From Pseudomonadota bacterium (GTDB lineage Bacteria > Myxococcota_A > UBA796 > SXON01): a stretch of 44,861 nucleotides of DNA. This document shows positions 8,420-17,061 of the stretch, one piece after another. The notes beneath the pieces are model-generated. The model was given only the letters and a program-made list of their open reading frames with translations. It was not told where the DNA came from and did not search any database. The position numbers and the translations under genes are program-made. The DNA lies in NCBI GenBank assembly GCA_030685065.1, contig JAUXQH010000107.1:1-44861 (forward strand), given 5' to 3'. The number at the start of each line of letters is the position of its first letter. The first letter of the stretch is position 1.

Positions 8420-9937
8420 ATGAACGCTTCGCGCTTGCCCTTCGGGCCGCTGCTCCTGGTGCTCGCCTGCGGGCGGGGGCCCGACGACATCGCGCCGCCC
8501 GCGGAGGAGACGCGATGTGATGGCCTCGACGGGGACGGCGATGGCGAAGTCGACGAGGGGCTGACCACGTCGTGGTATCGGGACGCCGACGCCGACGGGT
8601 TCGGAGACCGGGAGAGTGACACCGTCCAGGCGTGCGTGCGACCGCCCGGGTACGTGGCCGTTTACATGGGAGATTGCGACGATTCCGATCCCGCTGTAAA
8701 CGTTTCGGTGGCGGACGCGTGCGGGGACTCCCTCGATGCCGACTGCGACGGCCACCCCGCCGCCTGCAACGAGGTGGAGGCCAACGAGAGCGACGCGACG
8801 CTCTGGCCGGGCGACGCGCACCTGACGGGTTCGCGGCTGGTGGTGGTGGCGGACATCGACGGCGCGGGCACTCCTGGCTTGGCGGCCCTGCCCGGCGGCG
8901 AAACCTACATCGGGCTCCTCTACTGGGTGGGGATGCCTGACGGAAACGAAGAGCCGAGTCTCGTGGCGGACCTGGACGGCTACGGGCTCGTGCTCCTTCC
9001 CGAGGCCGCGGGGGTCGCGGTGTCCTCTGGGTATGACATCACCGTTCGCCGCGGGCCGGTTTCCGGGGAGTCCACGGGCGGCTTCACCCGCCGCGGGGAG
9101 AGTGACCTTGGCGTCGCGTTTGGGCTCGGCGCGGGGCGTTGGCTCGGCGATGGCGCACCCGGCGTCGCCTTCCGACGCGAGGGAGACGGCGGGGCCCAGG
9201 AGATCAGGATCGAGGCGGCGGACGCCTCCGGAGACGCGCCGGCCTCCGCCGTGACCAATCGAGTCGCGACGGGCTTCACCGAGGGCACCGACAGCGTCAT
9301 GGCGCTGCTTCCTCTCGGGACCCCGGACGGAGGCGATCTCCTCGTCGTCGTTGGCGGGAACGGGGCCTGGATCCTCGAGGGCCCGCTCGATGGCGAGCAC
9401 CAGCTTGCCGACGCCGTGGCCTGGGTGGACGGGCTCTTTACGACGATCGCCGCCTTGGGCGACATCGACGGGGACGGCGTGGAGGAGCTCGGAGTGTCCA
9501 ACGTCGAGGGTGAAGACGGCGGTGGTGTCGTCGGCGTCTGGACCGCGCTGACATCGGGCGCCATGGCGATCGACGCCGCGCCCGTGCGCATGATCGGGCC
9601 CGCCGGCCACGCCGCGGGGTACCGGCTCGCGGGTCTCGGGGATGTCGACGGGGATGGCAGAGACGACGTCGGCATCACCAACCAGGCTTGGGGCGAGACC
9701 AGCGGCGCGTGGATTGTCACGGATGCTCCGTCCGGAAGCACGGGCCTCGGCGACGCGTGGCGGCGGGTGTGGTCCTCGCAGGTGACCTACGGCGAGAGCA
9801 TCCACGGGGGTGACCTCGACGGCGACGGTTTGTCAGAGGTCCTGATTGGCTACGACGGAGCTGACAACTACACGCACAACGGTCACACGGACATTTTTCT
9901 CGCAACCACGCTGCGCGATGCGGTAGCCATTCCGTAG
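8420..9937 (+). CDS. FG-GAP / MopE-type repeat lipoprotein
   Basis: The protein has 505 residues. The signal MNASRLPFGPLLLVLAC puts the lipidated Cys at 17. Residues 33-115 hold MopE-like Asp-rich segments (CDGLDGDGDGEVDEG, DADADGFGDRE, GDCDDSDPAV), a pattern linked to metal binding in Myxococcota surface proteins. Behind it are FG-GAP-like blades with Ca2+-loop signatures: ADIDGAGTPG near 143, GDIDGDGVEE near 347, GDVDGDGRDD near 407 and GDLDGDGLSE near 464, which would fold as a beta-propeller. It is probably an outer-membrane surface protein. It is a single-gene unit downstream of the phosphodiesterase, and the ligand is unknown. Confidence 0.85.
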   Translation: MNASRLPFGPLLLVLACGRGPDDIAPPAEETRCDGLDGDGDGEVDEGLTTSWYRDADADGFGDRESDTVQACVRPPGYVAVYMGDCDDSDPAVNVSVADACGDSLDADCDGHPAACNEVEANESDATLWPGDAHLTGSRLVVVADIDGAGTPGLAALPGGETYIGLLYWVGMPDGNEEPSLVADLDGYGLVLLPEAAGVAVSSGYDITVRRGPVSGESTGGFTRRGESDLGVAFGLGAGRWLGDGAPGVAFRREGDGGAQEIRIEAADASGDAPASAVTNRVATGFTEGTDSVMALLPLGTPDGGDLLVVVGGNGAWILEGPLDGEHQLADAVAWVDGLFTTIAALGDIDGDGVEELGVSNVEGEDGGGVVGVWTALTSGAMAIDAAPVRMIGPAGHAAGYRLAGLGDVDGDGRDDVGITNQAWGETSGAWIVTDAPSGSTGLGDAWRRVWSSQVTYGESIHGGDLDGDGLSEVLIGYDGADNYTHNGHTDIFLATTLRDAVAIP

Positions 9938-9983
9938 CAACGCGCGAGGCCGACCTCGGCCAGATTCACGTGTAGACTGCAGC

Positions 9984-10583
9984 ATGCTCCTCCTGCTGCT
10001 GACCGCCTGCATCCGTGTCCACCGGCCGTCCTGCGAGTCCGAAGAGCGCGTGCTAGATGACGATGAATTGGTGGGGGACCTCGCGGTCACCGCCGCCGAT
10101 CTGCTCGCGGTCATGGAGGGAACCCACGGTTTCGCCGGCGCCTACGCGGCGGGTGGCTCCGTCACCGGCGCGGCGATCGTCGCGCGCGGGGTGGGAGACG
10201 TGATCGGCGTCGACTCCACCATCGTGGACGTGGTCACGAACGGCGGGTTCGGCTTCGGCGACGAGACCCTGCTCGTCGGCGTCGAGTGTGTCGACTCGCT
10301 GGAGGTCCCGGTCGAGATCGCGCTGCGCACCGACGATGGCCTCGTGGACGTCGCGCTCGTAGGGCTCGGCACCGCTGACACGCGGGGCAACCTGGTCGAC
10401 GGGGTCCCGGAGTTTTTCGAGGCCGGCGGCGACATCCTCCCCGAGGACATCGTGGCCATGCCGACGCCGGAAGTGTCGGACCCGACCGCGACGCTCGAGC
10501 TCCAGTGGACGCCCGAGCGGTTCGCGTTCGTGAGCCTGTGGTGGGATGGGAGCGAGTATGAGCAGGTCTTGGAGGGGGAGTAG
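9984..10583 (+). CDS. Predicted lipoprotein of unknown function
   Basis: This 199-residue protein has the minimal signal MLLLLLTAC with Cys9 as the lipid-attachment site. The mature part is acidic and beta-rich, contains few cysteines, and shows no recognisable catalytic motif. The composition and the Val/Asp/Gly-rich strands suggest a small periplasmic or surface beta-domain. It starts 46 bp after the FG-GAP gene on the same strand, so the two could share a transcript. Confidence 0.7.
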   Translation: MLLLLLTACIRVHRPSCESEERVLDDDELVGDLAVTAADLLAVMEGTHGFAGAYAAGGSVTGAAIVARGVGDVIGVDSTIVDVVTNGGFGFGDETLLVGVECVDSLEVPVEIALRTDDGLVDVALVGLGTADTRGNLVDGVPEFFEAGGDILPEDIVAMPTPEVSDPTATLELQWTPERFAFVSLWWDGSEYEQVLEGE

Positions 10584-10684
10584 GGGCCGCCGTGCTACCC
10601 CGCGGTGATCGTGCAGTACGCCGTCGGCGTCCGTGGGGCCGGACCGTCGGAGCGCGGGGAGCTCGCTGCGGGTACACTGTCCTG

Positions 10685-12112
10685 ATGCGGCTTCCGGCAC
10701 TCGGCGCGCTTTGGGTGGTGTACGCGAGCAGCGCATGCACGCGCCCGGAGCCCACTCCGGTGGGCTGCCCCTCCTTCGCCGACACCATCGTCACCAACCC
10801 TGACGGCGTCGCCACCGACGAGGACATCGCCGAGGCCGAGGCCGCGCTGGCAGACTTCGCCGCCTGGACAGCCGCAGACGGGGTGTGTGTAGGGGAGGTT
10901 CGGATCGTCGCCGACGCGGACCCCGAGCTCGAGCGCATCACCGGCTCCTTCTCCGCATCGGAGCGGCTCGTCCTCGTCGAGCCGGGGGGTGAGCTGGGGA
11001 TCGCGCGCACCGTGGTCCACGAGCTGTGCCACGCCTGGGACACCCGGGAGGGCTTCTCGGACGCCCACGCGGAGCTCGTGCCGACGAACCGGTCCTCCGA
11101 ACCGGACTTGTACGATCTGTACGACGTCCCGGTCTCGGAGTACTTCGCCTTCGCCTGTGAGCGCGGGCCCCTTGCTCGGGCGCTGGCGGAGGCGGCCGTG
11201 GCCGCGTGTGGGCCCGAGGACCCGTGGCACGAGATCCTCCGTGAGGAGGTGTTCCCTGGCTACGAGGAGTCCATCCCCGTCGGCGTCGGCGTGGAATTCA
11301 GCGCGCGAGAGCTCGCACTCCTCGACTTCCCGGACGACCGCGCCGCCTACCACGTCCAGTCCTTCGGAGACCAGCTCGTGATGCAGCTGGACGGCGGGGC
11401 GGTCACCCTCGTGCTCGTCGACCTCGCCACGCTCAGCTGGCGTGAGGTCGAGGTCCCATCCGCCGACGGGAAAAGGTCCTGGCTCGTGACCACCCTCCCG
11501 GACGCGCCGCCGGTGATGGCTGTCCAAGAAGAATCCGGGGCGATCACGTTCCTACAATTGGACGGGGACCAGCTGGTCCCCCACCCGGTCGACTGGCTCG
11601 CCCCGATTCTGGAGTGGGAGGGCGGCACGACGATGTCGATCGGCACGAGTGGCGCGACGTGGCAGCTCTGGGGGGACGGGCTCCCCATGCAGGCGCGCGC
11701 TTTCCATGGGGGCGAGGCCTACGAGGTGCCCGGCCCGGCGGCGCTGCTCCCGACGGGGATGGCCCTCCCGGAAGGGGAGCTCGCGTGGGAGCGTGGCCCG
11801 TTCTTCAACGCGCCCTGGAGCGTGGCCCCGGAGAGCGTGGCGCCCGCCTGGGTGCCGGTGGGTGTCACACCCAGGGCGACCCTCCCCGACGGACGCGTCG
11901 TCGCCACCGCCAATTGGTACTCACCCGACGGCGAGCAGAATGCATTGCTCCTCCGCGATACGGACGACAGTTGGTGGTTCAGCCCGTCGAGCTGCACCAC
12001 GGGCGCATATGCGGTCGGGATTTTCGCGGGGGGTGGGAGGATCGTGCGCGTCGCGGGGACCGCCCCGCTGCGTTTGGAGGAGCTGGTGGTGGAGGCGGGG
12101 GCCCCGATTTGA
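10685..12112 (+). CDS. Putative zinc metallopeptidase-like lipoprotein (HEXXH)
   Basis: The protein has 475 residues from the ATG at 10685. An N-terminal hydrophobic signal ends at SSAC (Cys18), followed by the polar stretch TRPEPTPVG, so it is likely lipid-anchored. The sequence VVHELCHAWD (His112, Glu113, His116) is a good HEXXH zinc-protease motif, and Glu152 in VSEYFAFACE is a reasonable third ligand, as in gluzincins. The C-terminal 300 residues look like a separate beta-rich domain with repeated strands. Substrate and family are not recognised. The longer reading from a GTG at 10592 adds only Arg-rich sequence and is rejected. The gene is followed by a convergent gene ending at 12180. 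Confidence 0.72.
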   Translation: MRLPALGALWVVYASSACTRPEPTPVGCPSFADTIVTNPDGVATDEDIAEAEAALADFAAWTAADGVCVGEVRIVADADPELERITGSFSASERLVLVEPGGELGIARTVVHELCHAWDTREGFSDAHAELVPTNRSSEPDLYDLYDVPVSEYFAFACERGPLARALAEAAVAACGPEDPWHEILREEVFPGYEESIPVGVGVEFSARELALLDFPDDRAAYHVQSFGDQLVMQLDGGAVTLVLVDLATLSWREVEVPSADGKRSWLVTTLPDAPPVMAVQEESGAITFLQLDGDQLVPHPVDWLAPILEWEGGTTMSIGTSGATWQLWGDGLPMQARAFHGGEAYEVPGPAALLPTGMALPEGELAWERGPFFNAPWSVAPESVAPAWVPVGVTPRATLPDGRVVATANWYSPDGEQNALLLRDTDDSWWFSPSSCTTGAYAVGIFAGGGRIVRVAGTAPLRLEELVVEAGAPI

Positions 12113-12179
12113 CGAACGGGAGAGCGGCCGCCTGGCGCAGCAATCGGATTGATTGCCGCCGTCGGCCCCGTCACGCTTG

Positions 12180-13019
12180 TCACCCGCACCTGGCCTCGAG
12201 CAGCACAGCCTCCGGCGACACCGCGGCGAGCTCGATCCCCGCCCTCGCCAACCACCCAAGGCTCTCGAAGGGGTCCACGAGGGTTGCGTAGGCTGCTCCC
12301 ACCGTGGTCGGGTTCACATGCAGCCGCGCACCGGGGTCCTTGCATGTCGCTGTCACGCTGAGCCCCCGCGCCACGGCCGCACGCCAGGCGACCGCGCCGA
12401 TTTCGGTGGCCGTATCGCGATCCCACTCCGAGTAGTGCCCTGGGGGAAGCGTGATGCCGAGCCCATCGAGGCTCCCCGCCAGCCACCAAGCGCCTGCCAA
12501 CTCTTCCAGGAGCTTGGTGGCGAGCAGGAGGACGTACTGGCTTGGAACCCTGCGTGTGGCGGCCGCGCCCGTGCGCCACACGGTCCGCCGGTTTGGAGGC
12601 GGGGCCTCGTCGTAGAGCAGCGCGAGGGCGTGGGTCGGCCGACCGACGACATGCAGCGCGCGCGCGGCGCGATGGGCGGCCTCCTCGAAGCCGTCCAACG
12701 CCGGCGCGAGGCGGTGGAAGCACTCGACGTCCTCCATCGACACGGGATGGGTGACGCACGGCGCGCTCGGAACGCCCGGGCTCTCGCACAGGGCGACGCG
12801 GATCGGGGATGCGCGCATCCGACGGCGAATTGTCGGGGTGGCCGCCCGGCCCGCGGCAGCTCCGTGCACGTGGAACAACCGCGGAGGCTCCCCCGCCTCG
12901 CCGTGACCGAGCCGAGCCCACGCCGCGAGCGGATCCCGAAGCCGCGCTGCGCCGTGCACGGAATCGTCGTGTTCACCGCTGTGACCGGGCGGGAGCGGCG
13001 GCGTGGGCGAGCGAGGCAT
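12180..13019 (-). CDS. Unknown protein
   Basis: I do not recognise this 279-residue protein. From about residue 90 it is largely alpha-helical, with a hydrophobic central helix (YVLLLATKLLEELAGAWWLA) and no obvious catalytic motif. The first 70 residues are Pro/Arg/His-rich and of low complexity, so the true start could lie further in, for example the Met at MRASPIRVALCE or MEDVECFHRL. The ATG given (13017-13019) follows the stop of the upstream Cys-rich lipoprotein by 8 bp, which suggests co-transcription. Because it is uncharacterised, the gene call rests on length, codon composition and position. Confidence 0.6.
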   Translation of the reverse strand: MPRSPTPPLPPGHSGEHDDSVHGAARLRDPLAAWARLGHGEAGEPPRLFHVHGAAAGRAATPTIRRRMRASPIRVALCESPGVPSAPCVTHPVSMEDVECFHRLAPALDGFEEAAHRAARALHVVGRPTHALALLYDEAPPPNRRTVWRTGAAATRRVPSQYVLLLATKLLEELAGAWWLAGSLDGLGITLPPGHYSEWDRDTATEIGAVAWRAAVARGLSVTATCKDPGARLHVNPTTVGAAYATLVDPFESLGWLARAGIELAAVSPEAVLLEARCG

Positions 13020-13027
13020 CCAGACCC

Positions 13028-13432
13028 CTACGGCTTCGGCAGCTCGTCGCACGCGTAGGTGCGGCTCGTCTCCGAGCCGACCGAGGAGCACGCCTCGGAC
13101 TCCCCGCACACCTCGCCCAGGCACTCGCAGGTGGGGCTCTCGCCGCACGTGCCAGCCTCGTGGCAGCGGTAGGTGGATTCGGGCGTGGGGCCGCAGCAGC
13201 ACGGCATCCCCGCGCCGCCGCACATCGACGCGGTGGTCCCCTCCGGGCAGGGCGCGCCCGTGTCGGTGCGGTTCTCGCATTCGGGCTCGTGGCTGTCGCG
13301 CACGCAGACCTCGGACGCGCCGCAGCTCAGCGCGTCTCCGCAGGCGAGGGCGTCGGTGTCGGTGTCGGTGGAGTCGGGTTTGTCCGCGGTGGGACAGCCG
13401 ACGAGGAGGAGGAGGCTGACAAGCAGGCGCAT
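13028..13432 (-). CDS. Small cysteine-rich lipoprotein
   Basis: The protein has 134 residues. The signal MRLLVSLLLLVGC gives a lipidated Cys13, followed by a short Thr-Asp repeat linker (DSTDTDTD) and a mature domain with about 18 cysteines, including CCCG and CECLGEVC. The many cysteines imply a small disulphide-knotted extracellular domain, as in other Myxococcota lipoproteins with EGF-like or Dickkopf-like spacing; no specific family can be named. The Thr-Asp linker resembles the one in the large lipoprotein ending at 40099. Confidence 0.75.
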   Translation of the reverse strand: MRLLVSLLLLVGCPTADKPDSTDTDTDALACGDALSCGASEVCVRDSHEPECENRTDTGAPCPEGTTASMCGGAGMPCCCGPTPESTYRCHEAGTCGESPTCECLGEVCGESEACSSVGSETSRTYACDELPKP

Positions 13433-13564
13433 GGGTGTGCCCTCACACGCACAATATGGCGCGTCGCGGGCCCGTCGGACAGGGCCTGAGCGCCGCCGAC
13501 TGCTGGAGGGGCGCGCCGTCGGACAACGAGGCCCTTATGCCGTCAGGAGGCCAGGAGCAGCCAT

Positions 13565-13921
13565 TCACCGGCTCCGCGTCCCGCACGGAGCGGGACAGTC
13601 GTGGTGCACGCGCGCGATGTCCTCGACATAGCCGAAGGGGCTGATCTGTAGGTACAAGGTCACGATCCCAAGCGGGACCAGCAGCGCGAGCCAGCCCAGC
13701 GCCAGCTGGCGGCGGTACACCCCCCAGAACAGGAAGCCAGCCCAGACCGGAGCCAAGGTGAGGAGACTGCACGCGAGCCCCACCTGCTCGAGCGCGTCCG
13801 CGGCGGAGAAGCAGTAGTAGGGCTCGCGGTCGGCGCCTACGAAGATCACGTAGAGGCTCAACAGGCTCCAGCCGGCGAGCGTGACTGGGAGCGCGATCGT
13901 GAGGGAGTCGGAGGTGTCCAC
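13565..13921 (-). CDS. Small integral membrane protein
   Basis: The protein has 118 residues with three predicted transmembrane segments: about 8-28 (ALPVTLAGWSLLSLYVIFVG), 48-68 (GLACSLLTLAPVWAGFLFWG) and 73-95 (LALGWLALLVPLGIVTLYL). The C-terminus is polar with two cysteines. No catalytic residues are visible and the family is not recognised. It stands between the Cys-rich lipoprotein gene and the proline iminopeptidase gene, both on the same strand but separated by more than 100 bp. Confidence 0.6.
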   Translation of the reverse strand: MDTSDSLTIALPVTLAGWSLLSLYVIFVGADREPYYCFSAADALEQVGLACSLLTLAPVWAGFLFWGVYRRQLALGWLALLVPLGIVTLYLQISPFGYVEDIARVHHDCPAPCGTRSR

Positions 13922-14039
13922 GCGCGAGCGTAACCTGACGTTGGGAGCCGGAACATGTCACGCCAGTGTTGGCGCCGTCTCGGCACCGGAGAACTCTGAA
14001 GCGGGGAAGGACGCGCGCCTGCGGTGGGGAGGAGCGTGC

Positions 14040-15002
14040 TCAGCGGCGAGCGGCGAACCGGTCGATGGCCTCCCGGAGGAGGCGCTCCATTTCGGCATCG
14101 CCGGTGTGCCCACCAGAGACGAAGTGGAGTTCGGCGCCAGGCCAGGCATGAGCGAGGTGCCAAGCTACGTCTGAGGGCCCGGCGAGGTCGAGCCGCCCGT
14201 GGACGAGAACCCCGGGGATGCTCGCCAGTCGCGACGCGTTCGACAGAAGCTCGTCCTCTGACAGCCACGCCGCGTGGGAAAAGTAGTGGGTCACGAGCCG
14301 AGCGAAGGCGATCATGGCGGGTTCGTCCGCCCATCGGGGGTGCGGGGACCCGTGGCCCGCCTCGAGGGACAGAAGGGCGTCCTCCCACGCCACCCAATCA
14401 CGAGCGGCTCGCAGGCGGACCAGGGGATCGGGATGCCCATTGAGCAGCCGGTCGTAGGCCGCGACGAGATCCCCGTCGCGTTCGTTCTCCGGAACGCCTC
14501 CGCGGAACCGGCTCCACTCCTCGGGGAAGTAGCGCCCGACGCCGCCGCCGAACCAGCGCACGTCGGCATGCCGGGTCAGGAAAATCGACAGGAGAATCAT
14601 CTCGGACACCCGATCGGGGAATCGCTCGGCGTAGGCAAGAGCGAGCGTGACTCCCCAAGACGCGCCCCACACGAGCCATCGCTCGATCCCCAGGTGCTCT
14701 CGCAGCCGCTCGATGTCCGCGATCAGGTGGTGGGTGGTGTTCGTCGCGAGGTTCGTGGACCAGGCGCCGGCGTGCGGGGTGCTCTTGCCACAGCCCCGTT
14801 GATCGAACTGGACCAACCGATAGACGGCGGGATCGAACCTGCGCGGAAGGCCGCTGCCGCTGCCACCACCCGGCCCGCCGTGGAGCGCGACCGCCGCCTT
14901 GCCATTCGGGTTCCCGAAGACCTGCCAATAGATGCGGTGGCCGTCCCCGACGTCGAGCATGCCGGTTTCGTAGGGCTCGATTGGCGGGTGGAGCTCGGAC
15001 AC
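14040..15002 (-). CDS. pip: Proline iminopeptidase (alpha/beta hydrolase, S33)
   Basis: This 320-residue enzyme removes an N-terminal proline from peptides, normally in the cytoplasm. The oxyanion-region motif HGGPGGGSGSG (41-51), the DQRGCGKS segment (67-74), the nucleophile elbow GASWG with Ser115, and a plausible Asp272 (HGRLDLAGP) and His299 (GGHTGD) complete the S33 triad. Family members usually have GGSWG, so Ala114 is a mild variation. There is no signal peptide. The gene ends near 14040 and starts just left of the first attC-like site, so it marks the left border of the cassette array or could be the last gene outside it. Confidence 0.92.
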   Translation of the reverse strand: MSELHPPIEPYETGMLDVGDGHRIYWQVFGNPNGKAAVALHGGPGGGSGSGLPRRFDPAVYRLVQFDQRGCGKSTPHAGAWSTNLATNTTHHLIADIERLREHLGIERWLVWGASWGVTLALAYAERFPDRVSEMILLSIFLTRHADVRWFGGGVGRYFPEEWSRFRGGVPENERDGDLVAAYDRLLNGHPDPLVRLRAARDWVAWEDALLSLEAGHGSPHPRWADEPAMIAFARLVTHYFSHAAWLSEDELLSNASRLASIPGVLVHGRLDLAGPSDVAWHLAHAWPGAELHFVSGGHTGDAEMERLLREAIDRFAARR

Positions 15003-15121
15003 CTGGGGACCTCGGCGCGGCTATACTCCCTCCCCGGCGCGGGGCGCCACGGTTTTTCGGAGCGTCTGCTGCCTCGACGAGCAGGGTTTCACCCTCGCGA
15101 CAGGGCTTGCGGGGGGATTTC

Positions 15122-15228
15122 TTGGAACGCGAAGACGATGCCCGACGTGCGAGGCGGCGTCCCCCGCCCGCCGGTGCCTGGTTGTCGTCCCGGCGCGGGC
15201 GGGGACGAGAGGCCACCGTCGGCTATTC
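15122..15228 (+). repeat. attC-like recombination site A
   Basis: The left half has AACGCGAAGACG, six variable bases, then GACGTGCGAGGCGGC, shared with sites C and D. The middle contains a GC-rich hairpin (GTCCCCGCCCG with its complement near 15197-15205). The right end is degenerate: GGCTATTCG replaces the usual CGGCCAGTT. The site sits in the 306-bp gene-free stretch between the proline iminopeptidase and the first cassette gene. Confidence 0.6.
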
Positions 15229-15308
15229 GCGCGGACGATGGGGGACGGCCGCGACGGGGCGCTTGCCCTGGACCGCATGCGCGCCCTCGGAAACGCCGAT
15301 AAGATACG

Positions 15309-15716
15309 TCAGTACGGACCTGCGATAGGAAAGAGGGTCTCCCCTACTGTGTCGAAGACGTGAAGGTAGACAATGCCGTCGGGGCGGTCGCAGTAGACTG
15401 TCATCGTCACGCGCTGAGTAGGTGCCCCCTCCATACTCGCGCCTTCGGGTTCCAAGCTTGTCACCCACCCACTGCCCGAGCGAAATATACATTGGGAGGC
15501 GCGTGTTCCGGTAACGAGGGTGACCTTTCGAACAAGGGAACGCCCAGACATGATGTCATAGTCCCAAACCCCCACCGCGGCGCGACGAACCCCGACCGAA
15601 ACGCCATCTCTCTGTTCTGCGACGAAATCCGCATCTCCGAATATGCAGCAGCCGCCCAACAGGCTGATGGTCGCAATCGCCAGTAGCGTACGCCCCGCCA
15701 AGACCTCCCTGTTCAC
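15309..15716 (-). CDS. Small lipoprotein in the cassette array
   Basis: The protein has 135 residues. The signal ends LLGGC, with a lipidated Cys near 22 and a second Cys next to it. The mature domain is beta-rich and has two further cysteines (SQCIFRSG, TVYCDRPDG). No family is recognised. It lies inside the first inferred cassette, transcribed opposite to the attC sites. Its base composition is closer to that of other cassette genes than to the GC-rich chromosome. Confidence 0.65.
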   Translation of the reverse strand: MNREVLAGRTLLAIATISLLGGCCIFGDADFVAEQRDGVSVGVRRAAVGVWDYDIMSGRSLVRKVTLVTGTRASQCIFRSGSGWVTSLEPEGASMEGAPTQRVTMTVYCDRPDGIVYLHVFDTVGETLFPIAGPY

Positions 15717-15983
15717 AGCGCCTCCGAGCAGTCAACGAGGTCTTGTCTCGCCTCGTCCTCGCTCAGGCGGCTCGGGCCGCCCGTCAAAAGAGCGGAGAGC
15801 GCCGACAATAGTAACCTTCGAACGACCATGAAGCAGCATAGCACGGCGCGTTGTCGCGCTCCACAGCCGGGAGTTCGCCGTCGCCGCGCCTGCCGGCGCG
15901 GACCTCCGCTCGCCACCCGGCGCGCGTCTCCCTTCGGGCTTAGCGGACGTGCAGACTTCTCGCCGGACGGCTACGATCTAACG

Positions 15984-16298
15984 ATGTCACTGCTGCTCGC
16001 CTTGATGTTCTGCGCGTGCGGGGCGGACCGATCAACCTCGGATCCCGCCGCTTCCGCCTCGACATCATCGCAAGAGCCCGGAACACCGGAAGCATTGGGC
16101 GTATCGCTCGGCGTGATTGATTACCGCGATCGTGCGGTGGAGTTGTTCGTAGGGGGCGGGTTCGAAGTCCGCGATACCGGCGGCGCGATCGTGGCGCGCG
16201 GGAGGACGTTCGGCGAACTTGAAGCCTTCGACCCGACGCTGGCCGCGCGCGTCCAGCATCGCCAGGGATTCGACGCGATCGGTTACACCGAGCAATGA
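15984..16298 (+). CDS. Very small lipoprotein in the cassette array
   Basis: The protein has 104 residues from the ATG at 15984; the signal MSLLLALMFCAC is short and ends in a lipobox-like cysteine. The Ser/Ala-rich linker (residues 16-30) is followed by a small beta-prone domain (YRDRAVELFVGGGFEVRD). The function is unknown. An in-frame reading from 15828 adds Arg-rich low-complexity sequence and is rejected. A hairpin follows the stop. Confidence 0.55.
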   Translation: MSLLLALMFCACGADRSTSDPAASASTSSQEPGTPEALGVSLGVIDYRDRAVELFVGGGFEVRDTGGAIVARGRTFGELEAFDPTLAARVQHRQGFDAIGYTEQ

Positions 16299-16310
16299 AT
16301 CTCCCCTCGT

Positions 16311-16337
16311 GAGGAGGACGCGTCCCGGGGCCTCCTC
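16311..16337 (+). terminator. Hairpin after the small lipoprotein gene
   Basis: GAGGAGG (16311-16317) and CCTCCTC (16331-16337) form a 7-bp stem with a 13-base loop, 12 bp after the lipoprotein stop. No run of T follows, so a rho-independent role is only possible, and the hairpin may instead be part of the array's palindromic structure. Confidence 0.35.
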
Positions 16338-16380
16338 TCACCCCTCGTTCGCGGGTCACGGGGGTCGGATTCTCCCCCGA

Positions 16381-16704
16381 TTAGGAGCGCTCGGGCGACG
16401 ACGGGGTGAGAGCCGGCTCCGCCGCGAGACGGGGCCGGTGCGTTCGGTGGACAAGCCCCCGGCCTTCAGGTGGGCCGTAGCATACGTGCCAATGCCTCTC
16501 GCAGAACGCGAAGACGACTGATACCAACTGATCAAGACTCGCCCCCATTCGCGAGCCTCTCGGCCGGCCTCCAGTGGTAGCGGGTGAGGCCGCGCACCAG
16601 GCGGCCTGCCACCGCAGCTTCTCGTCCTTGGAGTCGCACTTCAGAAAGCGCGCAACCAGCTCGTCGGGGGTAAGGTGGAGAGTGACGCGGAGGGTCTTCG
16701 GCAT
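16381..16704 (-). pseudogene. Possible remnant of an IS630-type transposase
   Basis: The first 36 residues of this 107-residue reading (MPKTLRVTLHLTPDEL, then KDEKLRWQAAW) resemble the N-terminal helix-turn-helix region of IS630-family transposases, which typically run on as WQALWLLAQG. Here the match stops at WQAAW and the rest is low-complexity Pro/Arg/Ser-rich sequence. The catalytic DDE region is absent. It is either a decayed fragment carried in the first cassette or a chance likeness; no inverted repeats were found around it. Confidence 0.4.
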
Positions 16705-16765
16705 CGTGACCTCGATGCGTTCGAACCTATGCGGTAGCCCCCTGCCTGTCTAGGCGATTTTCGAT

Positions 16766-16928
16766 CGTGTTCAAGGTCAGCTGGTATGACGTGCGAAGGC
16801 GGCGTCCCCGCCGACGGTGCCCGCGGTCCGCCGCGGTCACCGCATGTGGTAACCGCATGTGGTCGGCGTCCGCGCCGACCCGAGCCGACCGTCTTCCGTC
16901 GGCGAAGCAGCACGTCGGCCAGTTCAAC
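16766..16928 (+). repeat. attC-like recombination site B
   Basis: The inner arms pair exactly: GACGTGC (16788-16794) and GCACGTC (16909-16915). The right end is CGGCCAGTTCAAC with a core GTTCAAC at 16922-16928. The left core is degenerate: GTTCAAGG replaces the expected GAAC-type box. Between the arms lie several GC-rich stems. The bases after the core G (16923 on) begin the TIR cassette, and 16922-16944 are complementary to 18025-18047. Confidence 0.72.
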
Positions 16929-17061
16929 GACGGGACGACGGCCCGAAACGAGGGGGGTCCATACCTACGAGGGCGCGCGGGCACGGCGGTTCGAACGCGA
17001 GGTCGTCCTGGTTCGGCCTGGAGCCCGTGGCGCCGATGGGGAACACTGGATAGGCGGCGCC

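Noticed and set aside
16786..17061. N-terminal extension of the TIR protein
   Set aside because: It would translate attC B, is Pro/Arg-rich, and a good ATG exists at 17062.
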